Source: a virus
Virus record (IMG/VR): IMGVR_UViG_3300047089_000190
Span: 1 to 44,277 of that record
DNA: 44,277 nucleotides
Reading direction: 5' to 3' (one strand)
Shown: one piece after another, positions 17,901-25,212 of the stretch
How the letters are laid out: each line of letters opens with the position of its first letter
Position numbering within the stretch: position 1 is the stretch's first letter
The notes under the pieces: model-generated
Database searches by the model: none
What the model was told of the DNA's origin: nothing
What the model saw: only the letters and a program-made list of their open reading frames with translations
Program-made: the position numbers and the translations under genes

Positions 17901-19796
17901 GGCTCTGACAAACAGATCGTATCCCCGCTCATGTCGGACATCGACAATGTGCGGCTGATGGTGCGCATGGCGGACCGCAACCGCGCCCAGCGCGCGGCGA
18001 TCGGCACACTGGCGGAAGAAAAGAGCGGAGTCCCGGCGCTCATCAAGCGCGAGAAGCCGATCGAGATTGCCGAACCGGGCAGCGACGTATTCAAGCCCTA
18101 CAAACTCGACGCGGACACCGAGAAGGTCTATGCCGCGATGACGGCGGTGAAAGCGGAGTCCGGCGACAAAAACACCTTCACCCATTATGAGGACGGCGTT
18201 CCCGTTACCTACCGCGCGCAGTCGCCGGAACTCGCGCAACTCATGCGCGGTGCGGACTCGGGCCAAGAGGCCCATATCATCGACCGCGTGTTTACCGCCG
18301 CCTCCAAGCTGACGCGGCTTGGTGTGGTGCTGTCACCGGACTTTCCGGTGCGTATCGGTCTGCGCCATGAAATGACGGCGTACACCTATGACCCGCTTCA
18401 TCCGCCGCCCCTGGTGAATTTCATCGAAGGGGCAATGGATATTTTCGGCAAGAGGGACGCCTTCAAGGCGTGGGCGGCGAACGGCGGTGCCGGAGCAACC
18501 TTTGCGGAAATGGGCAATGCCACGCTCAAGCACGATGTCTTCAAGCTGTTCGACGAAACCGGCTTTACCAACAAGGCGTGGAATGTGATGCAACACCCCA
18601 TTGAGGCGGGGCTGGCGTTGCAGGAATTTATCTCGACGGCAAACCGTGTGGGCTATTACAAGCGCGCGATCCGCATGGGCTATGAGCCGCTGAAGGCGGC
18701 CACCATGTCGCGGCCGGCCTATCTGGATTATTCCGAACGCGGAACTTCCGCCTTCGTCAATACGTGGTCGAAATGGACGCCGTTCTTGCGGGCGCACATT
18801 CTCGGTACGGAAATGCTCGCCAAAGCCTACGCCAAAGACCCGGCGGGAACGGTCGCCCGGCTGATGCTGTCGCACACCATCCCGTCGGTCATCCTCTATG
18901 CGCTGAACTACTGGCAGGATCAGTCGGGCCAAGTACCAGAAGATCAGCAGTACAAACAGATCCCCCGCTGGGAGAAGGACACCTATTTCATCCTTCCCCA
19001 AGTGGGAGGTACGCGGCTTCGCATTCCCTATGGCTTCCAGTCCGGTGCGGTGTGGGGCGGCATGGTGCAGCGATTTCTCGATTCCGAATTGCAGAAAGAC
19101 CCGCAGGCTTTCAACGAGTGGGCCAAGGGAATTTCCGATGAACTGATCCCGCCGGTCCTCCCCGATGTTGCGCGCCCGCCATTGGAGATTGCCGCGAACG
19201 AGAACTTCTTTACCGGCAAGCCGCTCATCCCGGATTCGATGAAGGACGCCAGCGGTCAGTACCAGTTCACCGATGCGACGAGCGAGGCAGCAAAGTCTCT
19301 GGCGAAATATGTCTCACCCGTCGTCAATATCTCGCCCATCCACATCGACGAACTGGTGCGAGGCTTTACGGGCACGCTCGGTCAGGATGCATTGAAAGCG
19401 GTTGACGCAGCATCCGGCAAGCCCGGTATGCCATGGGAAGTCGCGGACATTCCGTTCGTGCAATCTTTTGTGGTGCGCAATCGCGGGTCCAGTCCCCAGC
19501 ACATCGAAGATTTCTATACCGATCTGCACAAGCTCGAACAGAAGAACGTTGATTTCGGGCTCGCCAGAAAACGCAACGACTACAGCGCCATGCTGGCGAA
19601 CGCGAACGGACGGGCCTATTTCCGGATCGACCAGATCGCAAAAGCAATGGCCGTCCAGCACGACCTTATTCGCGGGATTGAAGCAAACGAAACCATGTCC
19701 GCCGACGAAAAGCGCCAGTCCATCGACGCCACCTACGCAATGATGCTGGCGGAATCCAGGGCCGGTTCGGACGCCATCAGAAAGATCGCTCCATGA
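14967..19796 (+). CDS. Very large internal virion protein with lytic transglycosylase and HEVGH domains
   Basis: A 1609-residue protein starting right after the preceding stop, comparable in position and size to T7 gp16. Residues about 110-300 are Gly/Ala-rich with hydrophobic stretches. Residues about 380-500 form an SLT-type lytic transglycosylase: LEGSG with the likely catalytic Glu, SPAGAMGRYQIMPGTA, and VAYNAGPG. Around residue 603 the sequence YHEVGHAIDSY is a zinc-peptidase-like HExGH, with a possible third ligand in SELVADN near 656. The remaining 900 residues are helical and similar in style to ejected channel proteins. It should open peptidoglycan during DNA entry. Whether the HEVGH domain is active is unknown. 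Confidence 0.8.
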   Translation: MSQPGIAPTPPEAAGAARLNALRQGGFSEQEASDYQARQSVVLARGGFSGKEISNYWGSDPKTPQLAHTLSMNADTPKEAGNLYEEYMAGWQDSDLGLAMHGKPTLAHSPKSGIIASVINQAGQFVGDLPAAAPGAFIGAGAGGAAGALVPGAGETGASEAIGAAAGAGFGFNAVPQAVREGLLDAYNRGQVKTWTDAWNVAWNSASNVVKQGVVGAATNLVGGPAAQVAGKAGLGPVAQTGVRLATEAGTAVTTGALLDGHVPDAHDFAAAGLLIFGLHGVAGAAGKIVGGKYRASIGENRIAANLQQVYRETGIPPWQAAKLAQSDPVVYQELLAQDTGGNPSLGKTRAHGGIEPQPFGKRTATPEQEGKTPSFARTADDLLPTVRGLEGSGIEARDDAAISPAGAMGRYQIMPGTARQYGFDPAHLLDPHYNEMVARTVLSDLIKRYNGDTAAVLVAYNAGPGWAAKFLAAGRDPSMLPHETQKYLTHAESMGLTPVGPYRANWKNFRDRPEMVLRQTTQGNVIPDPHAVASYLHEFGRLANFSFKIEPAMMDIDEGPGPSFEHRPAEPFASTYRNVFIPDTPEETQKRWYGLGRYEVLYHEVGHAIDSYMHGGTGTTRQISDPELKAEMVASSKAWKPLIWERYPDHAKKPSELVADNIARYISDPVARKDMPLFDKQYGEILKPYIEAAERALPVKGSDGKWTDPKGAPQGGGWYGMDGGGKKPPGGGGTQGGEGPKQIPGPKGDRFRLPFDLRAQRFQEDMIGKEPERGTPPLGEAVRQYVSELKPAEDIDTLLRERGKLGPKSVGVADMFRQTYGSEGRALSMLKDGPLDLSDPNNITRRAGIKPYMKILEDVQKGGGTLEGFDYWRSAQRTVQLDKRGIEGVMPLDEAKATIKDAPEIYAEADGELQKFQGAMLDYMVASGTISAKQKALMLKAGPSYVSFRRIMGDDQSFITMRGSRSFRVGRSVFKIEGSDKQIVSPLMSDIDNVRLMVRMADRNRAQRAAIGTLAEEKSGVPALIKREKPIEIAEPGSDVFKPYKLDADTEKVYAAMTAVKAESGDKNTFTHYEDGVPVTYRAQSPELAQLMRGADSGQEAHIIDRVFTAASKLTRLGVVLSPDFPVRIGLRHEMTAYTYDPLHPPPLVNFIEGAMDIFGKRDAFKAWAANGGAGATFAEMGNATLKHDVFKLFDETGFTNKAWNVMQHPIEAGLALQEFISTANRVGYYKRAIRMGYEPLKAATMSRPAYLDYSERGTSAFVNTWSKWTPFLRAHILGTEMLAKAYAKDPAGTVARLMLSHTIPSVILYALNYWQDQSGQVPEDQQYKQIPRWEKDTYFILPQVGGTRLRIPYGFQSGAVWGGMVQRFLDSELQKDPQAFNEWAKGISDELIPPVLPDVARPPLEIAANENFFTGKPLIPDSMKDASGQYQFTDATSEAAKSLAKYVSPVVNISPIHIDELVRGFTGTLGQDALKAVDAASGKPGMPWEVADIPFVQSFVVRNRGSSPQHIEDFYTDLHKLEQKNVDFGLARKRNDYSAMLANANGRAYFRIDQIAKAMAVQHDLIRGIEANETMSADEKRQSIDATYAMMLAESRAGSDAIRKIAP

Positions 19797-20188
19797 CCAC
19801 GCTCGCGGTACGCAATAATAACCCTACAAACATTAGGGCTTCTCACCACGGCCTTCTCCCGTGGCAAGGGCAACTCGGCACAAACGAGGGCTTCTGCGTC
19901 TTCAAGACGGCGGTTTATGGATTTAGGGCAGCAGCAAAGATCGTACATGCATACGCGGGTCGCGGCATTTGCACCGTCGGGGCCATCGTGCGCACATGGG
20001 CCCCACCCAAGGAGAACGACACAGACGCCTATGTATCCGACGTTTGCCTGCACTCTGGGTTTTCACCTGACACGGCGATTTCAACGGCTGCTGAAAAGGC
20101 CACCCTTCTCAAGGCAATGGCAATGCACGAATCCGGCGGCTGGTTCTTTGCCGAACCCGATTTGGTTCAGGGAATTGCACTCGCATGA
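19793..20188 (+). CDS. Lysozyme-like structural protein (P5-like) or endolysin
   Basis: A 131-residue protein overlapping the previous gene by 4 bases (ATGA). The N-terminus LAVRNNNPTNIRASHH followed by WQGQLG and FCVFKTAVYGFRAAAKI is the pattern of a small family in podoviruses. It is usually annotated as a virion or structural protein and thought to have a lysozyme-like fold. The conserved Asn-Pro-x-Asn-Ile motif and the Gly-Phe-Arg-Ala helix are intact. It has no signal peptide. In this genome it is the best soluble candidate for a lysis muralytic enzyme, but a virion role is equally possible given the neighbours. Confidence 0.6.
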   Translation: MTTLAVRNNNPTNIRASHHGLLPWQGQLGTNEGFCVFKTAVYGFRAAAKIVHAYAGRGICTVGAIVRTWAPPKENDTDAYVSDVCLHSGFSPDTAISTAAEKATLLKAMAMHESGGWFFAEPDLVQGIALA

Positions 20189-21282
20189 CCGTCAAGCACC
20201 CGGCGATCGCGGTCAGGGGAATCCGGGGGCGGGGGCCGGCGGGCAGAGACTCCTTTACCATCGTTACCGATCCATCAGGCAATTTCCAGTTCGCCAAGCT
20301 AAGCCACCTTGCCACCAAGGGCGATGTTGCGAGCGGCGGTATCATGCCCCCGGTCTTTACCGCGACAACCGCCGGCATTGTCCCGGCCTCCGGCGGAGGC
20401 ACGGTGAATTTCATCAGGGCCGACGGTACATGGGCGGCGCCTGCGACTTCCTCCGGGGCCAACCCGACCGCAACCGCAAGCGATGTAGCGGTCAATGGCG
20501 TGGCGACAACTTTCCTGCGCTCGGACGGCGCGCCTGCCGTACAGAAATGTTCATCTTCGCAATTCGGCCTTGCCAAGGTTGACGGTACGACGATCACAGC
20601 CGTAAGCGGCGTCATCAGCGCATCAACGACCGCTGCGGATTCCTCCATCGCGCGGTTCATCAATGTCCCGGCGCATCCCGGCTTCGATCCGCAGATGATC
20701 TACGGGGCAACCATCGTTCTTTCCAACAGCAACAAGACGGCCACTCCCGCGAGCGGGTCGCCGTACAATCATGCCTATGGGACACCCGCCCGCTACACCG
20801 GGAAATGGTATTGGGAAGTGGTGCCGGGCAACACTGGTTTCGAGAACATCGGCATCTGCGGCGGTGGTGGGCACGGGACGGACAGTGTCAACGGCAGCGT
20901 CGGCAACTTCGGCCAGTGGATCGACCGTACCGGACAGATCGGCTGGGCGAGTTCAGGCAATCTCTACTACTACAACGATTCAAATTGGCACACAGCTATC
21001 AATACCTGGGCGGCCACGAATGTGCTGGGCTTTGCGCTCGACATCGACAATCTTCTGTGGTGGGCGCGGGTCGGAACCGGCAACTGGAACAACAATGTCT
21101 CGGCCGACCCGGCAACGGGCGTCGGTGGAATCAATGTGCCGTATGTGTTGTCGGGCGCCTCGAACGGCTTGATCTGGCCTGGCCTCAACATGGGCAATAC
21201 GAGTGCCACGAGCATGTATCTGCTCTCCGCCGATTTCGCACATTCGGCACCCACAGGTTTTTCGCCGTGGGGCGGGTCGTAA
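20185..21282 (+). CDS. Tail fibre-like protein with SPRY domain
   Basis: A 365-residue protein overlapping the previous stop (ATGA). The N-terminal 180 residues are collagen/fibre-like, with phrases such as GGTVNFIRADGTWAAPA and ASDVAVNGVATTFLRSDGAP that recur in phage fibres. Residues about 190-360 read as a SPRY (B30.2) domain: GKWYWEVVPGNTGFENIGIC, IGWASSGNLYYYND, VLGFALDIDNLLWWARVG. Such domains at fibre ends bind protein or glycan receptors. It is the last gene of the tail block and is followed by a methyltransferase gene after 29 bases. Likely receptor-binding protein. Confidence 0.75.
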   Translation: MTVKHPAIAVRGIRGRGPAGRDSFTIVTDPSGNFQFAKLSHLATKGDVASGGIMPPVFTATTAGIVPASGGGTVNFIRADGTWAAPATSSGANPTATASDVAVNGVATTFLRSDGAPAVQKCSSSQFGLAKVDGTTITAVSGVISASTTAADSSIARFINVPAHPGFDPQMIYGATIVLSNSNKTATPASGSPYNHAYGTPARYTGKWYWEVVPGNTGFENIGICGGGGHGTDSVNGSVGNFGQWIDRTGQIGWASSGNLYYYNDSNWHTAINTWAATNVLGFALDIDNLLWWARVGTGNWNNNVSADPATGVGGINVPYVLSGASNGLIWPGLNMGNTSATSMYLLSADFAHSAPTGFSPWGGS

Positions 21283-21311
21283 CGGTGCCGCGAATCGCAT
21301 AGACACTCCGC

Positions 21312-21944
21312 ATGGGGCGACCTCTTGCGATTGATCTCTATTGCGGCCTAGGTGGATGGTCTGAAGGTCTTTTGGCCGAAGGCTGGGACGTAATCGGCTT
21401 CGACATCGAGCAGCACGTTTACGGCGAGCATCGCTATCCGGCGCAGCTTGTCATCCAGGACGTGCTAACGCTGCACGGCTCGCAATTCAGGAGCGCGGAC
21501 CTGATCGTCGCATCCCCTCCATGCCAAGCGTACAGCTATCGCGCAATGCCGTGGAAGCGCGCGAAGGCACTCCCGCCGCCCGACAATACGCTGTTCGAAT
21601 CGTGCTTCCGCATCCGGCGCGAGGCTTGCGAGGCGGCTGGGCGGCATATCCCGCTGATTGTGGAGAACGTGCGCGGTGCGCAGAAATGGGTCGGGCGGGC
21701 ACGTTGGAATTACGGCTCGTTCTATCTGTGGGGCGATGTGCCGGCGCTCATGCCGAAACTGAAAGCCCGTAAAGCCCCCGGCAAAACACAATGGTTCAAC
21801 GACGGACCCAGAACACCGGAATCAATGGCGTCAATGGGAAGCAAGTCACCGGCCCGCAAATTCGCCTCCGCCATGATCGCCAAGATTCCGCTGCCGCTGT
21901 CCCGTTATATCGGCGCGACGTTCAGGCCCTTGCACTCATCCTGA
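21312..21944 (+). CDS. DNA cytosine-C5 methyltransferase (orphan)
   Basis: A 210-residue protein with the C5-methyltransferase motifs in order. Motif I is IDLYCGLGGWSEGL (residues 7-20). Motif IV is ASPPCQAYS with the catalytic Cys at 71. Motif VI is VENVRGA (Glu 118). A shortened C-terminus contains SPARKFASAMIAKIPLPLSRYI, resembling motifs IX-X. Typical members have 300-400 residues, so the target-recognition region is minimal. No restriction endonuclease is beside it. Likely role: modify phage DNA at a short site to avoid host restriction, or alter promoter use. ATG 21312 follows a 29-base gap with no strong ribosome site. Confidence 0.85.
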   Translation: MGRPLAIDLYCGLGGWSEGLLAEGWDVIGFDIEQHVYGEHRYPAQLVIQDVLTLHGSQFRSADLIVASPPCQAYSYRAMPWKRAKALPPPDNTLFESCFRIRREACEAAGRHIPLIVENVRGAQKWVGRARWNYGSFYLWGDVPALMPKLKARKAPGKTQWFNDGPRTPESMASMGSKSPARKFASAMIAKIPLPLSRYIGATFRPLHSS

Positions 21945-21958
21945 CTCCGCGTCAGGAT
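21938..21958. terminator. Hairpin at methyltransferase end
   Basis: ATCCTGAC and GTCAGGAT form a perfect 8-bp stem around the loop TCCGC. It overlaps the methyltransferase stop codon. There is no T-run downstream, so termination would need another factor. It may separate the methyltransferase from the membrane-protein cassette. Confidence 0.4.
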
Positions 21959-21984
21959 TGGTGAGGGCGTGCGGGCCGATTCGC

Positions 21985-22185
21985 ATGATGACCGTGCTTG
22001 TCGTTGTTTTTCTTCTGAAGGGGCATCCTGACGTGCAGAGTTTCGCCATTCCGTTCGAGCCGCGCGTCACCGTGCAGGAATGCAAACTGGCATCCGGCCC
22101 GGTTTTGCAGGAAATTCCCCGCACCATCCAGATGCTCGGCTGGGCATGTATCAGTATGCCCTTCACCAAAGCCGTTTCGCTGTGA
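21985..22185 (+). CDS. Small membrane-anchored or secreted protein, 66 aa
   Basis: From ATG 21985 the product starts MMTVLVVVFLLKG, a very short hydrophobic segment, and continues with a soluble part containing two cysteines (ECKLASG and GWACIS). In-frame TTG and GTG codons at 21958 and 21961 would make it 75 residues, but the ribosome site is weak for any of them. The stop is two bases before the next start. With the two genes that follow it looks like a lysis or envelope cassette. Function unknown. Confidence 0.55.
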   Translation: MMTVLVVVFLLKGHPDVQSFAIPFEPRVTVQECKLASGPVLQEIPRTIQMLGWACISMPFTKAVSL

Positions 22186-22187
22186 CC

Positions 22188-22646
22188 ATGCACTCCACAG
22201 CCGCAGGCTCACCAACCGCGCAACTCATCGCGGCGTCCGCCGCAGTTCTTACCGTGCCGGCACTCCCTCTCTGGCTTGCGATCAGCGCGGCAGCTGTTCC
22301 CACCATTTATTACCTGTTGCTCACCCTCGATTATCTGCGCAACTGGAAAGCCTCGCCGACCCCGGCCACGCTCGGTTCTGCGCTCGCCACCCTGACGGGC
22401 ATCTGGAAACAGGACAAACCGATGCTGATTGCCGGGGCCATGCTGGCCTATGCGGGCGCGCAATACGCCCACCTGCCGATCCCCGCATGGATTTCAACGC
22501 TCGCAATGGCTGCGGGCCTCGTCATCGTCCACAACGTCTCCAAACAGACCACCCTTGCCACCCTCACCCCGGTTTCGGCGTCCATTGCTCCCCTGGTGGA
22601 GAAGATCGTCGCCGCCGCACAACCAGAAGGAACTCCAAAGCCATGA
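22188..22646 (+). CDS. Holin-like multi-pass membrane protein
   Basis: A 152-residue protein starting at ATG 22188, two bases after the previous stop. Three hydrophobic segments are visible: about 12-45 (LPLWLAISAAAVPTIYYLLL is part of it), 76-95 (MLIAGAMLAYAGAQYAHL) and 100-115. A polar, proline-containing tail follows. This resembles multi-span phage holins, and the position after fibre and lysozyme-like genes supports this. It could also be another inner-membrane protein. It overlaps the next gene by 4 bases (ATGA). Confidence 0.5.
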   Translation: MHSTAAGSPTAQLIAASAAVLTVPALPLWLAISAAAVPTIYYLLLTLDYLRNWKASPTPATLGSALATLTGIWKQDKPMLIAGAMLAYAGAQYAHLPIPAWISTLAMAAGLVIVHNVSKQTTLATLTPVSASIAPLVEKIVAAAQPEGTPKP

Positions 22647-23050
22647 AGCATCTATTCACCGCAGCTCTTGCGGCGCTTGTTCTCTCAATCGCCGCACCGG
22701 CCAGTGCCGCCTCATTCGACCTGAACGGGCTTCTTGCTGCGACAGCAAACGACCTTGCCGCCGCCGATGCGGACGCCATCGCTCATCATGACGTGTTCGC
22801 CAGCCAATGCTATGAAGGCGTGGCCGCTTTCGTGACGGCAAATCCACTCAACCTCACTCTGCCAAACGTGGTCGGTGTCGCCTCCGCCTTTCAGGTGGCG
22901 CGTGACGGCGTAAAGGCCGCGCAGTCCGTCAAGGCGACGGGGCTTCTGCCGCCAGCCCTTGTGCAAGCCTGCGGCCCCCTCGCCCTCGATGTCCAGAACG
23001 ACCTCGGCAAAGCAGCCAACACAGGATTGCTCTCTTTCCTGCATCTTTGA
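22643..23050 (+). CDS. Secreted helical protein with signal peptide, 135 aa
   Basis: ATG 22643 overlaps the holin-like stop. Residues 1-23 are a textbook signal peptide (MKHLFTAALAALVLSIAAPA then SAA, AxA-type cleavage). The mature protein is mostly helical, with two cysteines that could pair (SQCYEGV and QACGPL). No lipobox is present. I do not recognise the family. Its place in a membrane cassette suggests a periplasmic role, for example spanin-like, lysis timing or envelope protection. Confidence 0.6.
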   Translation: MKHLFTAALAALVLSIAAPASAASFDLNGLLAATANDLAAADADAIAHHDVFASQCYEGVAAFVTANPLNLTLPNVVGVASAFQVARDGVKAAQSVKATGLLPPALVQACGPLALDVQNDLGKAANTGLLSFLHL

Positions 23051-23085
23051 TTCAAGCCTCACAGGAAGCCACACAGTAGCGTCAG

Positions 23086-23118
23086 GGCCGGACAGTCTGA
23101 GATACGACTGGTCCGGCC
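23086..23118 (+). terminator. Long imperfect hairpin in 137-base gap
   Basis: GGCCGGAC pairs with GTCCGGCC (8 bp), and inside it AGTC pairs with GACT around an 8-base loop, with one bulged G. It follows the secreted-protein stop by 36 bases. Only TT follows, so it is terminator-like without a T-run, or an RNA processing or stability element. The rest of the gap (23051-23187) holds GAGGA just before the next start. Confidence 0.5.
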
Positions 23119-23187
23119 TTCGCTTGCCACGGGCCAGCGTGGAGAACATTTACCGGGCGGTTTTGACAGTCCCTTGAGGAACAAACC

Positions 23188-23769
23188 ATGATTTCCTCAT
23201 TTGACACGTCCCAAACGGGGAATCAGGTCATCCGTTTGCAGTTCGTCCGTGAAGCCGCGCTATCCTCAGATCTGATTGCATGGTTCTCTCACGGCGGCGG
23301 ATTTTCCCATGTCGATGCGGTCGGGCCTCGCGGCGAACTCTGGGGCGCCCGCTCGGATCGGGTAGGAACCATCCCATCCGGGGTGCAGATTCGCCAGGCG
23401 GATTACCACACATTTGTCCACAGGGTTATTTTCACGCTGCAAGTTTCGCCGGCCCAGCGCAAAGCCTTCTGGCGGTTCCTCTATGCACAGGTCGGCAAGC
23501 CCTACGACTCAAAAGCGATCTGGGCATTTGCCTTTGATCGCGACTGGCGGGCGACCGACTCATGGATTTGCAGCGAACTTCAGATGGCCGCACTCGAAGC
23601 AGCAGGCATCGTTCCGGCCCTCTATGTGCCGACGGTAAAGATCACGCCGCGCGACGTGGCCCTTGTCATTTCGGCCATCGGGGCTAAGGTGCTACCGGAG
23701 ATGACATGGCAGACGGAATCGGCCGGGCAAAAGCCTATCGCTTACGCGCCGAAGAACTGCGTCGCATAG
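23188..23769 (+). CDS. YiiX/NlpC-P60-like hydrolase, circularly permuted papain fold
   Basis: A 193-residue protein with GAGGA 8 bases before ATG 23188. The catalytic order is His before Cys: GGGFSHVDAV (His 41) and DSWICSELQMAALEAAG (Cys 128). This order is what I know for permuted NlpC/P60 enzymes of the YaeF/YiiX type. The substrates of this subgroup are amide or ester bonds in peptidoglycan or lipids. No signal peptide is visible. It is the last large gene of the rightward block. Possible roles are peptidoglycan cleavage in lysis, or lipoprotein or lipid editing. Confidence 0.7.
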   Translation: MISSFDTSQTGNQVIRLQFVREAALSSDLIAWFSHGGGFSHVDAVGPRGELWGARSDRVGTIPSGVQIRQADYHTFVHRVIFTLQVSPAQRKAFWRFLYAQVGKPYDSKAIWAFAFDRDWRATDSWICSELQMAALEAAGIVPALYVPTVKITPRDVALVISAIGAKVLPEMTWQTESAGQKPIAYAPKNCVA

Positions 23770-23897
23770 CTGACACCATGCACCCAGAGGCCCGCGATCA
23801 GTTGCGCCGCCTTGCCAGCGATTATGACCGCATGGCGGCGAACGCAGAACTGGAAGCCATTACGGAAACGGGGTTTCATCCGCGTTTTTTGCGGTAA
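23706..23897 (+). CDS. Small helical protein of alphaproteobacterial type, 63 aa
   Basis: Starts at ATG 23706 inside the end of the preceding gene (64-base overlap, different frame), with GGAG about 8 bases upstream. The sequence KAYRLRAEELRRIADTMHPE and RDQLRRLASDYDRMA matches a family of very small helical proteins that I know from Rhizobiales chromosomes and phages, of unknown function. It hints at the host clade. Its stop codon directly abuts the stop of the leftward gene at 23898. Confidence 0.65.
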   Translation: MADGIGRAKAYRLRAEELRRIADTMHPEARDQLRRLASDYDRMAANAELEAITETGFHPRFLR

Positions 23898-24098
23898 TCA
23901 GCATTCTTCGTCCACTTCGGCTGGCGCGTGGACAAACGGCGGGACGATTGCCTTATGCACATGCGGCGCCGCCTCGATGATAAGGCGTGACAGGCTCGCA
24001 TGGTCGATTTCGTATGTACGAAATGCCCCCGGCCTCGGTTCCAGCACACAAAGCCTGAGCGGATTGTCCACGATGTAGAACACATTACGGTCCGTCAT
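23898..24098 (-). CDS. Hypothetical protein, 66 aa
   Basis: Last gene of the leftward block. ATG at 24098 overlaps the upstream stop (ATGA). The start MTDRNVFYIVDNPLRLCVLE followed by RTYEIDHASLSRLIIEAAPH reads as a small alpha/beta protein. No recognised motif. It converges with the rightward gene with zero bases between the two stop codons. Confidence 0.55.
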   Translation of the reverse strand: MTDRNVFYIVDNPLRLCVLEPRPGAFRTYEIDHASLSRLIIEAAPHVHKAIVPPFVHAPAEVDEEC

Positions 24099-24295
24099 AC
24101 TGTCGCCTCATGCTGCATCGCCTTTGAAATCGCCACGCCCAGCTCATAGAGCAGATCGTCTATATCCGTGCCCGATTTTCCCCGTGCCGTAAAGAACACT
24201 TCGCAGGGATTCCCATCGTCGCGGAATCCGACCGTCGCCACGAACGGGCCGACTTCGACGTTGACCGCATGGCGGCGAGTCGGCAACGCCCACAT
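24095..24295 (-). CDS. Stand-alone TSCPD-like domain protein
   Basis: A 66-residue protein starting at ATG 24295, which overlaps the metallophosphoesterase stop. The pattern FVATVGFRDDGNPCEVFFTA then GTDIDDLLYELGVAISKAMQ matches the TSCPD domain otherwise found at the C-terminus of class II ribonucleotide reductases. There it contributes to substrate or DNA binding and dimerisation. No reductase catalytic gene is present in the genome. It may modulate the host enzyme or serve as a small nucleotide-binding protein. One internal Cys is in the NPCEVF position. Confidence 0.6.
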   Translation of the reverse strand: MWALPTRRHAVNVEVGPFVATVGFRDDGNPCEVFFTARGKSGTDIDDLLYELGVAISKAMQHEATV

Positions 24296-25134
24296 CAGGC
24301 GGCACGCTTCATGGCATCGCGGCGCGGCGGTACAGCCGAACCCAGATGCGTCCAGTCCTGAAAGGGATATTTCCGCACCATGTAATCGGCAAGATCGGCA
24401 TGAGCGTATTTTCGCGCGAGATATTTGAGCGTCAACGGCATCACGCAGAAATCGCCGTCTTCGACTTCATTGAGGATCACCACACCTCGCCAGTGCTGCT
24501 GGCCTTGGGCGCCTCGGTATTCCTCAACGTGAAGGTAACAACTACCCGCGACAAGGCCATGCCACGTTCTTCCGCTGCCACATATTCGATTACCGTATCG
24601 AAATCCTTGTTCGTGACCTTGAACAAAGGAGGCGCCGATGCGATTAAGGCGGTTGCTAACTTCTCCGCCAATGGGTCGTCCGGAATGAGAGTTCTGGAAA
24701 TAATGCGAGTAGCAAATCCCATCTATCCAAACCCTTTCAAGGAATTTGTGGCGTTCCCAATCGCGCGTGTCGCAATTCTCGGACCCGACATGGCCGCAGT
24801 ATTTCGGATCATTCAGGCAAGTTCGGTCGGCTCTATCCTCATGGTTTCCGAGAAGGAACACCTTGCGCGGTCTCCACGCCTTCGAGCGCCGGCACTCCCG
24901 CTCCATCGGCTCGCTGATCAGCCGCATGGCTTCGGCGCCTGATTCAAGATCAGCCTTGTAGCGCGCGCCTTCTAGCGGTTGCGAACCGGGTTTTTCGTGG
25001 CTGTTCAGGCTCGGAAAATCCCAGGTATCGCCCAGATTCACCACCACGTCCGGCCGGTATTCGACGATGGCTTGGCCGATCCAGCGGCAATGATCCAGCG
25101 GCACGCCAGGCTTGGCCTGAATGTCAGGAATCAC
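24295..25134 (-). CDS. Calcineurin-like metallophosphoesterase
   Basis: A 279-residue protein from GTG 25134. Metal-binding motifs are in order: IPDIQAKPG (the D-x-Q form seen in phage members instead of D-x-H), VVVNLGDTWD (Asp 36), LLGNHED (Asn 97, His 98), YSHYFQ and VQGHEQGF. Such phage enzymes hydrolyse phosphodiesters, possibly nucleic acid ends or cyclic nucleotides; the natural substrate is not known. Upstream in-frame sequence reads KIPKRHF before VIPDIQ, which belongs to the family pattern. The true start may therefore be a non-standard ATT at 25152. It is co-transcribed with the TSCPD-like gene (overlap). Confidence 0.8.
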   Translation of the reverse strand: MIPDIQAKPGVPLDHCRWIGQAIVEYRPDVVVNLGDTWDFPSLNSHEKPGSQPLEGARYKADLESGAEAMRLISEPMERECRRSKAWRPRKVFLLGNHEDRADRTCLNDPKYCGHVGSENCDTRDWERHKFLERVWIDGICYSHYFQNSHSGRPIGGEVSNRLNRIGASFVQGHEQGFRYGNRICGSGRTWHGLVAGSCYLHVEEYRGAQGQQHWRGVVILNEVEDGDFCVMPLTLKYLARKYAHADLADYMVRKYPFQDWTHLGSAVPPRRDAMKRAA

Positions 25135-25212
25135 GAAATGGCGCTTAGGAATTTTCCCGCCCCGAGCGAATCAGCCACGCAACCCTAGATGATTCGCCAG
25201 TTCCGCAATAGA

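Noticed and set aside
16752-18275. Long minus-strand frame of 507 codons opposite the internal virion protein
   Set aside because: High-GC antisense shadow; low-complexity His/Arg-rich product; the + strand protein is clearly real.
23160-23190. TTGACA before the papain-like hydrolase as a promoter
   Set aside because: The -35 box is so close to the start codon that the -10 would fall inside the gene; GAGGA there is the ribosome site.
24346-24942. 198-codon + strand frame inside the metallophosphoesterase gene
   Set aside because: The minus strand carries all phosphoesterase motifs; this is a shadow.
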